In this document: in pieces, positions 1 to 6,527 of the stretch
Numbering within the stretch: the first letter of the stretch is position 1
How the letters are laid out: each line of letters begins with the position of its first letter
Assembly (NCBI GenBank): GCA_028875335.1
Contig: JAPPEF010000052.1
Location: 1 to 11,817, forward strand
Direction of reading: 5' to 3'
Origin: Gemmatimonadota bacterium
GTDB lineage: Bacteria; Latescibacterota; UBA2968; UBA8231
Length of the DNA: 11,817 nt
Notes under the pieces: generated by a model
What the model saw: the letters and a program-made list of their open reading frames with translations, nothing else
Databases searched by the model: none
What the model was told of the DNA's origin: nothing
Translations under genes and position numbers: made by a program

Positions 1-1
1 G

Positions 2-886
2 TGGTTCAAGCACATCGGCATCGGCCAGAACATCCGCAAGGCCGACCTGCCGCTGCGGCTGACCAAGCGCATGGCGCACCTTTTTCCCACCGCCAATCGG
101 CAGTGGCCGATTTCGCGCGCCCTGCGCTGGGCACAATTCGCCGGTATGGGTGGAGGTACGAGTTGGGCCGTTTTATCCACGCGGCTGAAGGACTACCAGC
201 GAGACGAGCCGTTCTGGGAGACGGTGATGCTCTTTTTTGCCAACCAGCCCATGCTGGAACCCACCTACATCGGCCCAATTGTCGATTATATCCACTACCA
301 GAAATTCGTGCCCCAGCAATTGCCCGGCCCCAACGGCCAGTTCATTGAAGGGCCGCCGGCTCAGCCGAACTTCTCGATGAAAGGCCGTAGCATCACCAAG
401 CTGCTGCGCTTGGTTGACGAGTGGCATGGCGACCTCAACGCCGACGATTACGCCCTCGGCGAGGAAGATGCGTGGGAAGCGTCTGGCTTTCGCGGATTCG
501 AGTGGGAGGAAGAAGACGCATTCTCGGGCGAGCGCGTGCGTTGGTCAATACGCGAGTTGCCCACCGCGCTCGACCTGCTAGCTGAAGGGCGCGTCATGCA
601 CCACTGCGCTGCCTCGTATGCCCGGCGCTGCTCAGAGGGCGAGCGGTCGGTGTGGTCGATGCAGCTAACCTACCCGGCCAAGCTGCCGCAGCGCATTCTG
701 ACCATTGCCCTCGACAACCACAAGAAGACTGTCGTCGATTATCGAGGGAAGTACAACATGCACCCTCACGACAACAAGCGCACGGCCAAAAAGCACTGGC
801 AGGACCGGCCCTATCTCTACTATCTGCGGCAATCGCCGCGCATCTTGCGCCTGTGGATGGAGCGCGAGGATCTGCGGCACGACTAG
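2..886 (+). CDS. PcfJ-like domain protein, 5' end outside the window
   Basis: The frame is open from the left edge (starting WFKHIGIG at base 2) to a TAG at 884-886, giving 294 residues. The first in-window ATG at 71 is not a convincing start, because the residues before it (NIRKADLPLRLTKR) read as ordinary protein. The C-terminal half carries a signature I associate with the PcfJ family: an EGRVMHHCAASYARRC segment with His-His-Cys at 599-607, followed by a small basic, beta-rich stretch (ILTIALDNHKK) and a conserved-looking KYNMHPHD. PcfJ was named from a conjugative plasmid of Enterococcus, but its biochemical role is not established and homologues occur in many chromosomes. No signal peptide or membrane segment is visible in this part. 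It points toward the coiled-coil gene on the other strand. The family call is by motif memory only. Confidence 0.65.
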   Translation, partial: WFKHIGIGQNIRKADLPLRLTKRMAHLFPTANRQWPISRALRWAQFAGMGGGTSWAVLSTRLKDYQRDEPFWETVMLFFANQPMLEPTYIGPIVDYIHYQKFVPQQLPGPNGQFIEGPPAQPNFSMKGRSITKLLRLVDEWHGDLNADDYALGEEDAWEASGFRGFEWEEEDAFSGERVRWSIRELPTALDLLAEGRVMHHCAASYARRCSEGERSVWSMQLTYPAKLPQRILTIALDNHKKTVVDYRGKYNMHPHDNKRTAKKHWQDRPYLYYLRQSPRILRLWMEREDLRHD

Positions 887-933
887 CGAGGCGGTATGCG
901 CAGGTGGTTGCAGGAGTCGGGGGAAAGGGTAGG

Positions 934-1443
934 CTACAAGGAGCCTTTGAATAGGATCGCGCTCATGGTGGACAACCAGCTAGCTAGCACGATGCCGATG
1001 GTCCAGCGGAAATAGGTGTCGACCTTCTCGTGGAGCTTTTGAACCGACGTGTCGATCTTATCATTTAGCGTTTGAGCCGACGTGTCGATCTTATCATTTA
1101 GCGTTTGAGCCGATGCCTCTCGCTTCTCATCTAGCATCTGAACCGACGCGTCGATCTTGTCATTCAGCGTCTGAAACGACACCTCCCGCTTCCCATCCGA
1201 CGCGTCGATCTTCTCGTTCAGCGTCTGAACCGACGCATCCCACTTCTCATTCAGACTCCGATACGACGCAGCGTTCTCATCGCGCAGCGTCTGAACCGAC
1301 GTGTCGATCTTGTCATTCAGCGTCTGAACCGATACGTCCAGCTTCTCACTGACGGCTCGCACATCGCTTTCAATCAGTTCCAAGCGGCGGTTGATCTGCT
1401 GCAACACGTCGCGGGTGGTTATCTCAGATGTTTCAGGGGCCAT
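934..1443 (-). CDS. Hendecad-repeat coiled-coil protein with C-terminal membrane anchor
   Basis: This 169-residue protein has three visible parts. Residues 1-37 are a charged helical N-terminus (LQQINRRLELIESDVRAV). Residues 38-143 are ten units of an 11-residue repeat, consensus SVQTLNDKIDT, with unit 5 shortened to seven residues. Residues 144-169 hold a hydrophobic helix (YFRWTIGIVLASWLSTMSA) ending in a short polar tail. The 3-4-spaced Val/Leu/Ile pattern with an 11-residue period indicates a right-handed (hendecad) coiled coil, and the end helix would anchor it in the membrane with most of the chain in the cytoplasm. The start ATG has GAGGAG 10 bases upstream. I do not recognise a named family; the architecture is reminiscent of Borrelia Bdr proteins and CCDC90/DUF1640-like proteins, without evidence of homology. 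It lies tail to tail with the PcfJ-like gene and divergent from the dehydrogenase gene. Confidence 0.7.
   Translation of the reverse strand: MAPETSEITTRDVLQQINRRLELIESDVRAVSEKLDVSVQTLNDKIDTSVQTLRDENAASYRSLNEKWDASVQTLNEKIDASDGKREVSFQTLNDKIDASVQMLDEKREASAQTLNDKIDTSAQTLNDKIDTSVQKLHEKVDTYFRWTIGIVLASWLSTMSAILFKGSL
1015..1332 (-). repeat. 33-bp tandem coding repeats (11-residue units)
   Basis: Ten in-frame units encode the coiled coil. Nine are 33 bp and one is 21 bp (residues 82-88, missing four residues of the pattern). Two adjacent units are nearly identical at DNA level: the 37 bases at 1044-1080 recur exactly at 1077-1113, showing recent tandem duplication. All units keep the reading frame. 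Confidence 0.85.
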
Positions 1444-1602
1444 CCCAGTATTGCTCCTCGGTTAGAGTTAAAGTAGTCACCAAGAACAGATAAGCAAAAT
1501 GCGAACCATCTTTTTTGTCTGACGAGGGTCGCTGTTATGTAGCTGCTTTCTGTATCTAATGGCAGACAATGTGATCCCTGTCCTATACAGCCGCCTCTCC
1601 CC

Positions 1603-1630
1603 TTGATAGCTGCCCATCAGGCCCTATCTT
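1603..1630 (+). promoter_or_regulatory. Possible sigma70-type promoter for the dehydrogenase-aldolase pair
   Basis: TTGATA at 1603-1608 and TATCTT at 1625-1630 are 16 bases apart. Transcription would begin near 1637, only about four bases before the preferred ATG at 1641, so the message would be nearly leaderless. That agrees with the absence of a Shine-Dalgarno sequence before this gene. The -10 box is imperfect, so this is a weak prediction. Confidence 0.3.
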
Positions 1631-1640
1631 GTTTGTCGCC

Positions 1641-2684
1641 ATGATTACAACCTTTCGCATCGGCGTCACCCGCGACTTTCTCAAGGCCGACGGCACTCTC
1701 GGTTTCGGCGATATTGGTCTCGACCTACTCGACGAAGCCCCAAAGGTCGAGTGGGAGTTTATAGCGGAAAACACCACCGAGCTGCGACCCGACCAGATCC
1801 GCGGCTACGACGGCCTGCTGGTTCTCGCCTCGATAGTCAGCGCCGAAACCTTGCAGGGAGCGGACAAGCTGGCGATCGTCGCCCGCTTCGGCGTCGGCTA
1901 CGACAGCGTTGACGTGGTAGCTTGCAATGAGCAGGGTGTGCTCCTGACGATCACCCCCGACGGCGTGCGCCGGCCAGTGGCGGTCATGGCTCTGACGTAT
2001 CTCTTGGCCCTCAGCCACAAGATGCTGGCCAAGGACCGCTTGGTGCGCGAGGGCCGTTGGCACGAGCGCCTCGACTATATAGGCATGGGCGTCACAGGTC
2101 GCACGCTGGGGCTGGTCGGCTTGGGCAATATCGGCCGCGAGATCTGCACCTTGGCCAAGCCCTTCGGCATTCGCTGCATTGCCGCCGATCCTTTTGTCGA
2201 TGCTGCACAGGCCCGCACCGCTGGTGCCGAACTGGTCGAGCTCGACCAATTGCTGCAAAGTGCCGACTACGTCTGTATCTGCTGCGCGCTCACTGAGGAA
2301 ACCCATCACCTCATCGGCGAGCGCGAGCTCTCATTGATGAAGGAAAGCGCCTACCTCATCAACACGGCCCGCGGCCCCATCGTCGATCAGCAAGCCCTTA
2401 CCCGCGCTCTGCAACGGGGGCAGATCGCTGGTGCCGGCCTCGACGTCTTTGAAACAGAACCTGTGCCCCAAGATGAGCCGGTGTTGGCGCTCACCGACCA
2501 AACCATCGTCGCCCCGCACGGGTTATGCTGGACTGACGAGTGCTTCCGCCTCAACGGCCGCAGCGCCTGTCGCAGTCTCATCGAAGTAGCCTCCGGCCGC
2601 TTGCCCCAACACCTCGTCAATCCCCAAGCGGCCGAACACCCCCGTCTCAAAGAACAACTGAACCGCTATCGAGCTATCGGATGA
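1641..2684 (+). CDS. D-2-hydroxyacid dehydrogenase (phosphoglycerate-dehydrogenase-like)
   Basis: This 347-residue protein is an NAD(P)-dependent oxidoreductase that interconverts a 2-hydroxyacid and its 2-keto acid; the substrate cannot be told. The Rossmann motif GLGNIG is at residues 160-165, with an acidic residue at the end of the next strand (AADP, D183) that favours NAD over NADP. The catalytic triad of the family is present: R244 in NTARG, E273 in ETEP and H293 in APHG. Around the His the sequence reads GLCWTDECF. Length is normal for the family. I chose the ATG at 1641; a TTG at 1629 would add four residues but lies inside the proposed -10 box. No Shine-Dalgarno sequence is visible. 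The stop overlaps the next start as ATGA, so the two genes are almost certainly translationally coupled. Confidence 0.88.
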   Translation: MITTFRIGVTRDFLKADGTLGFGDIGLDLLDEAPKVEWEFIAENTTELRPDQIRGYDGLLVLASIVSAETLQGADKLAIVARFGVGYDSVDVVACNEQGVLLTITPDGVRRPVAVMALTYLLALSHKMLAKDRLVREGRWHERLDYIGMGVTGRTLGLVGLGNIGREICTLAKPFGIRCIAADPFVDAAQARTAGAELVELDQLLQSADYVCICCALTEETHHLIGERELSLMKESAYLINTARGPIVDQQALTRALQRGQIAGAGLDVFETEPVPQDEPVLALTDQTIVAPHGLCWTDECFRLNGRSACRSLIEVASGRLPQHLVNPQAAEHPRLKEQLNRYRAIG

Positions 2685-3463
2685 AACCCAACAAAGTCAA
2701 ACGCACCCTCAAAGAGGGCGGCACGGTCATCGGCACGATGACCTTCGAGTTTTGCACCCCGGGCATTGCCCGTCTCTCTGCGGAGGCTGGCGCTGAATTC
2801 ATTATGTATGACATGGAGCACACCGGTTGGAGCGTCGAGACAGTGCGCGACCTGATCGCCACTACCAACGCCGACCACATCGAGCCGTTTGTGCGGGTGC
2901 CAGCGACCCAATACCACTTCATCGCTCGCGTCCTCGACGTCGGGGCCCGAGGCGTCATGGTGCCGATGATTAGTGATGCACAGCAAACCGAGGTCATCGT
3001 GCAGTCGGGTAAGTACCCGCCCATTGGTCAGCGTGGCGCAGCCTTTCAAATCGCCCACGACCACTTCGCCGAAGGCTCCATCGTCGGCAAGATCGACCAC
3101 GCGAACACCGAGGGCCTGCTAATCGCTCAGATCGAAAACCGCCCCGGCCTCGAAAACGTCGATCGCATCGCCGCGGTAGATGGGATTGATATACTGTGGA
3201 TAGGGGGTTTCGACTTGAGCAACTTCTTGGGGATTCCCGGGCAGTTTGACCACCCCGAATTCACCGCCGCCCTCGACCGCGTCGTCGATGCCTGCGAGCG
3301 CCAAGGCAAAGCCGCTGGCTACTTGGTCAATACCATTGAAGAAGGAACGGAGATGCTGCGCCGAGGCTTCCGCTGCATAGCGTATGGCGGCGACTTGTGG
3401 CTCTATCGCCGCGCCTTGTCCGAAGGCATCGAAGGGCTGCGGACGAGCGTATGGCGGCGGTGA
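2681..3463 (+). CDS. HpcH/HpaI-family pyruvate-type aldolase
   Basis: This 260-residue protein fits the metal-dependent class II HpcH/HpaI aldolases, which cleave 2-keto-4-hydroxy acids to pyruvate plus an aldehyde. All residues known to matter in E. coli HpaI are recognisable: the Asp-Glu-His cluster D44/E46/H47 (YDMEH), the pyruvate-binding Arg R72 (FVRVPA), the metal ligands E152 (IENRPG) and D178 (GFDLS), and the GARGVMVPM strand. The spacing of H47 to R72 (25) and E152 to D178 (26) equals that in HpaI. The ATG at 2681 overlaps the dehydrogenase stop; an upstream extension to 2540 in the same frame lies wholly inside that gene and gives a low-complexity sequence, so it is not the start. 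The C-terminus (GGDLWLYRRALSEGIEGL) is typical. Substrate unknown; a 2-keto-3-deoxy sugar acid is plausible from the neighbours. Confidence 0.88.
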   Translation: MKPNKVKRTLKEGGTVIGTMTFEFCTPGIARLSAEAGAEFIMYDMEHTGWSVETVRDLIATTNADHIEPFVRVPATQYHFIARVLDVGARGVMVPMISDAQQTEVIVQSGKYPPIGQRGAAFQIAHDHFAEGSIVGKIDHANTEGLLIAQIENRPGLENVDRIAAVDGIDILWIGGFDLSNFLGIPGQFDHPEFTAALDRVVDACERQGKAAGYLVNTIEEGTEMLRRGFRCIAYGGDLWLYRRALSEGIEGLRTSVWRR

Positions 3464-3466
3464 CAT

Positions 3467-3494
3467 AAAAAGGCCCGCCGGACAAAGGCGGGCC
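3467..3494 (-). terminator. Rho-independent terminator between convergent genes
   Basis: A perfect 8-bp all-GC stem (GGCCCGCC at 3472-3479, GGCGGGCC at 3487-3494) closes a 7-base loop. On the minus strand it is followed by TTTTT (3471-3467), so it is a canonical terminator for the minus-strand gene ending at 3527. On the plus strand no T run follows, but the hairpin sits nine bases after the aldolase stop and may also act there. Confidence 0.85.
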
Positions 3495-3526
3495 CCATCG
3501 TTAGTCCACTAGCAGCGTCACTAGGC

Positions 3527-4315
3527 CTACTCCCCCTCCAGCGCCCGCCGCATCGCCTCGCCTTGATCGCGCCAATACCCATACAGCACCGCTATATCCG
3601 TGCCCACGCAGAAGTGCCGCACCCCCATGTCGAGAAAGCGCTTGGCGTCGTCAGCCGTGTTGATCTCGGCGCGCGGATGGACGCCCATCTCCAAGGCCGT
3701 CTTAAAGACCTTTTCTTCGGCGGCGGCAATTTCCGGCACGCCGCGCTGGCCGGCCTTGCCGACGCTCATGGAGTAATCGGCCCCTCCCCATTGGACCATC
3801 TCGACCCCTTCTACCGAGAGCATGGCTTCTAGGTCGGAGACGGCACTTTGCTTTTCGATCATCAACACCACGACCACGTCGCGCAGCGCTTGGACGTACT
3901 CCGGGGTGCCGCCGTAGCTCATATAGGCGATGCGCCGCATGGCTACTCCATAGGTGCCTTCGTCTCCGGGCGCGTCGGCGCGCACGCAGCGCACACAGGC
4001 CAGGGCGTCGTCCGGGTCGCGCACATCGGCAAACAACACGCTGCCAAAACCCGACCCTATGGCCCGTTGGGACACGTAAGCGCGGTTTTCGGCATCGACC
4101 TTGATCATCGTTCCCAAGTCCCATAGCTCGGCGGCCCGGGCAAGGTTGTCTAAGTCGTGCAGGTCAAAGGGGCCATACTCGGCGACAAATTCCACATAGT
4201 CGTACGCGCCGGTATGTCCTAGGGCTTCGACGATCGAAGGCCAAGTGGTGTGGATGTGGGTGCCTAGCGTGGGCTCGCCGGCGTTGAGTTTTTCGCGCAG
4301 CTTGTTGGGTCTCAT
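3527..4315 (-). CDS. HpcH/HpaI-fold protein with altered active site
   Basis: This 262-residue protein is clearly related to the plus-strand aldolase: the starts align without gaps (MRPNKLREKLNAGEPTLGT against MKPNKVKRTLKEGGTVIGT) and the metal-ligand pair is kept as E154 (MIEKQ) and D180 (GGADYS), 26 apart. The key chemistry residues differ at the same positions: D44 is Val, the catalytic His47 is Tyr (VAEYGPFD), and the pyruvate-binding Arg72 is Lys (MIKVD). It probably still binds a divalent metal and a small keto acid or phospho-ligand, but ordinary HpaI chemistry is doubtful; it may be a distinct subfamily with another reaction. The start is well supported by AAAGGAG, which overlaps the stop of the upstream reductase 12 bases away. 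It ends at a strong terminator. Confidence 0.82.
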   Translation of the reverse strand: MRPNKLREKLNAGEPTLGTHIHTTWPSIVEALGHTGAYDYVEFVAEYGPFDLHDLDNLARAAELWDLGTMIKVDAENRAYVSQRAIGSGFGSVLFADVRDPDDALACVRCVRADAPGDEGTYGVAMRRIAYMSYGGTPEYVQALRDVVVVLMIEKQSAVSDLEAMLSVEGVEMVQWGGADYSMSVGKAGQRGVPEIAAAEEKVFKTALEMGVHPRAEINTADDAKRFLDMGVRHFCVGTDIAVLYGYWRDQGEAMRRALEGE

Positions 4316-4322
4316 TGTTTTT

Positions 4323-4329
4323 CTCCTTT
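4323..4329 (-). promoter_or_regulatory. Shine-Dalgarno sequence overlapping the upstream stop codon
   Basis: AAAGGAG shares two bases with the TAA stop of the aldo/keto reductase gene and lies seven bases before the ATG at 4315. Ribosomes finishing the reductase would sit on this site, implying coupled translation of the two genes. Confidence 0.7.
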
Positions 4330-5299
4330 AAAACTGTTCCTCGTCGCGGTCGGTGGCTGGCGGCGGCGCAATCGAAAGCGCCGACACCTCGGCGCGCATC
4401 TCAGCCGACATGGCAAAGTCGAGCGCGGCGAGCGATGGCTTTAGCTGGTCTAGGTCGCGTCCGCCGACGATCGGCGCGGTCACGTCTCGATGCCCCATGA
4501 CCCACGCGACAGCCAAGGTCACCGGATGCACGCCTTGGTCGCCGGCATAGCGCACGAAGCGCTCGGCGACTTCGTAGAACACAGGGTTGGCGTAGCGCTT
4601 GATGTAGTTGTCCTGCTGCAAGAGACGACCCCGCTCGGGCCGCTTGTCGATCCCGTACTTGCCGGTCAGCAAGCCGCCGCCTAAGGGGCTGTAGGCAATC
4701 ACGCCCAAGCCCTCTGAGCGAGCCAGTGGCAGGATTTCTACCTCTACTTGCCGCTTGGCCAAGCTGTACATGGGCTGAATGCAGGCAAAGGGTGCCAGCC
4801 CTTCGCGGGCGCAGTGGCCGAGGGATTTGGCAATTTGCCAAGCGGCCCAGTTGCTCACGGCCGGGTAGAGGATTTTGCCGCCGCGCACCAAGTCGTCGAG
4901 TGCGGCGAGGGTCTCTTCCATCGGCGTATCTTCGTCAAAATTGTGGACGAAGTACAGGTCGAGGCGGTCCGTCTGCAACCGCCTGAGACTGGCCTCTACG
5001 GCCTGCACGATATGCCGCCGCGACAAGCCTCGGTCGTTGGGGCCGTCGCCCATTGAGCCGCAGACTTTCGAAGTGATTACCAACTCGTCGCGCTCGCCTT
5101 GGATCAAGCGGCCCAATATCTCCTCGGAACGCCCGTTGGAATAGACATTGGCCGAGTCGAAGAAGTTGATCCCCAACTCGCGGCAGTAGCGATACATCTG
5201 CCCGGAGGTCGCCTCGTCCGCATCGCCGCCAAAAGCCATCGTACCATAGCACAGGGAAGACACTTTGACTCCCGTGCGGCCTAGGGTATTGTACTGCAC
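4328..5299 (-). CDS. Aldo/keto reductase
   Basis: This 323-residue (beta/alpha)8 oxidoreductase should use NADP(H) to interconvert a carbonyl and an alcohol. The full catalytic tetrad of the family is present: D48 and Y53 in FFDSANVYSNG, K78 in ITSKV and H119 in YFVHNFD. Typical markers follow: SNWAAWQ at 149-155, QPMYSL at 175-180, YSPLGGGLLTGKY at 203-215 and the cofactor-phosphate-site region APIVGGRDLDQL at 275-286. The sequence best fits the bacterial group with YghZ/Gpr- or YajO-like members. Translation starts at GTG (5297-5299), supported by AAAGGAG ten bases upstream (5310-5316). It is the first gene of a two-gene minus-strand operon with the altered aldolase-fold protein. No signal peptide. 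Substrate is not deducible; sugars or sugar-derived aldehydes fit the context. Confidence 0.88.
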   Translation of the reverse strand: MQYNTLGRTGVKVSSLCYGTMAFGGDADEATSGQMYRYCRELGINFFDSANVYSNGRSEEILGRLIQGERDELVITSKVCGSMGDGPNDRGLSRRHIVQAVEASLRRLQTDRLDLYFVHNFDEDTPMEETLAALDDLVRGGKILYPAVSNWAAWQIAKSLGHCAREGLAPFACIQPMYSLAKRQVEVEILPLARSEGLGVIAYSPLGGGLLTGKYGIDKRPERGRLLQQDNYIKRYANPVFYEVAERFVRYAGDQGVHPVTLAVAWVMGHRDVTAPIVGGRDLDQLKPSLAALDFAMSAEMRAEVSALSIAPPPATDRDEEQF

Positions 5300-5339
5300 C
5301 TTATACTTTCTCCTTTAGTAGAATTCCGTGCGGCAGGGC

Positions 5340-5368
5340 AAGCTAAGAAAGAGGGTAGCTGTTATCAA
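5340..5368 (-). promoter_or_regulatory. Possible promoter for the aldo/keto reductase operon
   Basis: On the minus strand TTGATA (5368-5363) and TAGCTT (5345-5340) are separated by 17 bases. The -35 box is good and the -10 box is poor, so this is tentative. It lies in the 143-base divergent gap, just beside the proposed promoter of the opposite operon. Confidence 0.3.
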
Positions 5369-5377
5369 GTGGCGTCA

Positions 5378-5406
5378 TTGGCCGTACCGCACGACCGTCC
5401 TATATT
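5378..5406 (+). promoter_or_regulatory. Probable sigma70-type promoter of the oxygenase operon
   Basis: TTGGCC (5378-5383) and TATATT (5401-5406) are 17 bases apart, giving a start near 5413 and a leader of about 30 bases before the ATG at 5443. It is the best promoter match I saw in the window and correctly positioned upstream of a five-gene run on the plus strand. Confidence 0.45.
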
Positions 5407-5442
5407 AAGCGATTTACGCATTACAGGAGTGATTCAACCTCA

Positions 5443-5727
5443 ATGGACGCACCCCGCCAACGCCTGCTCTACTTGCAGGCGCGCACCCCTAGCGTCATGT
5501 CCAACATCATCGGCCTAACGCTCATCGAGCCGGTCGCAGGCTTTGCGTCCGAAATCCACGCGGAATCAGCACCCGACTGGCCCTATGCAACCGTACACGA
5601 CGCCGTAGTGGACGGCTGGCAAATCGTCCAATTTCCCCACCTACAAGCCCCGTTCGACGACAGGGAGTTGGACGTGATTGGCTATGAGTTCATCCTGCAG
5701 AAAATGGAGGTTATCGCCGATGAATGA
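5443..5727 (+). CDS. Small protein of unknown function, coupled to the oxygenase
   Basis: This is a 94-residue protein I do not recognise. It begins MDAPRQRLLYLQARTPSVM, has a central Pro/Trp-rich stretch (APDWPYATVHDAVVDGWQIV) and ends in an amphipathic segment (VIGYEFILQKMEVIADE). There is no signal peptide, no membrane helix and no cysteine cluster. AGGAG lies 13 bases before the ATG, a rather long spacing, but no other start is possible in frame. It is the first gene after the predicted promoter, and its last eight bases overlap the start of the PhyH-type gene (ATGAATGA). The length, codon use and tight overlap argue that it is real; the coupling suggests it works with the oxygenase, perhaps as a partner, which is inference only. 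Confidence 0.75.
   Translation: MDAPRQRLLYLQARTPSVMSNIIGLTLIEPVAGFASEIHAESAPDWPYATVHDAVVDGWQIVQFPHLQAPFDDRELDVIGYEFILQKMEVIADE
5706..5710 (+). promoter_or_regulatory. Shine-Dalgarno deciding the oxygenase start
   Basis: GGAGG lies nine bases before the ATG at 5720, inside the coding end of the small upstream gene. It selects 5720 over the upstream in-frame start at 5678. Confidence 0.75.
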
Positions 5728-6499
5728 GCATCTGCTCAGCGACGCCGAAGTGGCCCGTTTCCTCGTCTCCCGCTACCACCTTGTCGAGCCGGAATTGCCC
5801 GCCGGGCTCAACGAGTCCATCGCCGCCCAGCTCGACGCTTTAGACTACAACCCCGGCGACGCCATCACCGAAGCTGTGCCTGAGCTCTGGCAAGTGCTCG
5901 ATTACCCGGCTGTCAAAGACGCGCTCGTCAGCCTGCTCGGCCCGGATTACGAGGTTCAGTCGCATCGCCACTGGCACTGCAAGCAGCCGAACTCTCCGCA
6001 CATGAACTGGCACCAAGACGGCCTCAACAACCGCGACGTGCTGCTCAACCGCTTCCTTGGGCTGTACTACCCGACCGACGTCACGCCCGACATGGGGCCG
6101 ACGATCATCGTTCCCGGCACCCAGTTCCGCAACGCGCCGACGGACCGCATGGCCACGTACACCAACATCCGCGGCCAAGTGCCGCTCGTGGTCAAGGCCG
6201 GTACCGTGGCCTTCACCCACTACGACCTCTGGCACGGCACCGCGGCCAACCGCTCGCCGCACAAGCGCCACATGATCAAGTTCCTTTTCCGCCGCACGCA
6301 GGACAACACCGCACCCACTTGGAACCACGACCCCGAGGCGGCCAACAAGCCCGCCGACTGGAACGAGCGCGACCGGGCCGAGGACGTCACCAACATCCTC
6401 AACTTCACCAATCCGCTGGGCGTCTCCCAGAGCGACCACTACAAAGAGCGCGCTATCCGCCGCCAGAATTGGAACTATCTTATGGGCCTGTCGGCCTAA
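5720..6499 (+). CDS. Phytanoyl-CoA dioxygenase (PhyH)-family Fe(II)/2-oxoglutarate oxygenase
   Basis: This 259-residue cupin-fold enzyme should hydroxylate or oxidatively demethylate/dealkylate a small substrate using O2, Fe(II) and 2-oxoglutarate. The iron triad is visible: H98 and D100 in NWHQDG and the distal H172 in LWHGTAANRS. R183, eleven residues after that His, matches the 2-oxoglutarate carboxylate-binding Arg of PhyH proteins. Other family markers are GPTIIVPGTQFRN at 126-138 and KAGTVAFTHYDLWHG at 159-173. All cofactor residues are intact, so it is probably active. Bacterial PhyH members act on very diverse compounds, so the phytanoyl-CoA name does not imply the substrate. The start at 5720 overlaps the preceding gene by eight bases; 28 bases separate it from the propeller gene. 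Confidence 0.9.
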   Translation: MNEHLLSDAEVARFLVSRYHLVEPELPAGLNESIAAQLDALDYNPGDAITEAVPELWQVLDYPAVKDALVSLLGPDYEVQSHRHWHCKQPNSPHMNWHQDGLNNRDVLLNRFLGLYYPTDVTPDMGPTIIVPGTQFRNAPTDRMATYTNIRGQVPLVVKAGTVAFTHYDLWHGTAANRSPHKRHMIKFLFRRTQDNTAPTWNHDPEAANKPADWNERDRAEDVTNILNFTNPLGVSQSDHYKERAIRRQNWNYLMGLSA

Positions 6500-6527
6500 T
6501 CTCAACCTCTAGAAAAGAAAGCATCCT

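Noticed and set aside
1015..1332. Regularly spaced 33-bp repeats suggesting a CRISPR array
   Set aside because: The repeats are contiguous with no spacers, keep a reading frame throughout and encode a coherent coiled coil with a start, Shine-Dalgarno and membrane anchor.
1444..1602. RNA gene or riboswitch in the divergent gap
   Set aside because: No extended stem structure, tRNA-like fold or known riboswitch motif could be seen by eye.
1629..1640. TTG start adding four residues to the dehydrogenase
   Set aside because: There is no supporting Shine-Dalgarno and the codon overlaps the candidate -10 box; ATG at 1641 is simpler.
1725..2309. 194-codon open frame on the minus strand
   Set aside because: It is antisense to the Rossmann domain of the dehydrogenase and has no recognisable motif or ribosome binding site.
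2540..2680. Upstream in-frame extension of the intact aldolase
   Set aside because: It lies inside the dehydrogenase gene, encodes a Ser/Pro/Arg-rich stretch unlike the family, and the ATG at 2681 gives the standard N-terminus.
5840..6505. 221-codon open frame on the minus strand
   Set aside because: It is antisense to the oxygenase gene, which has all catalytic motifs; the antisense product is Val/Gly/Arg-rich without recognisable domains.
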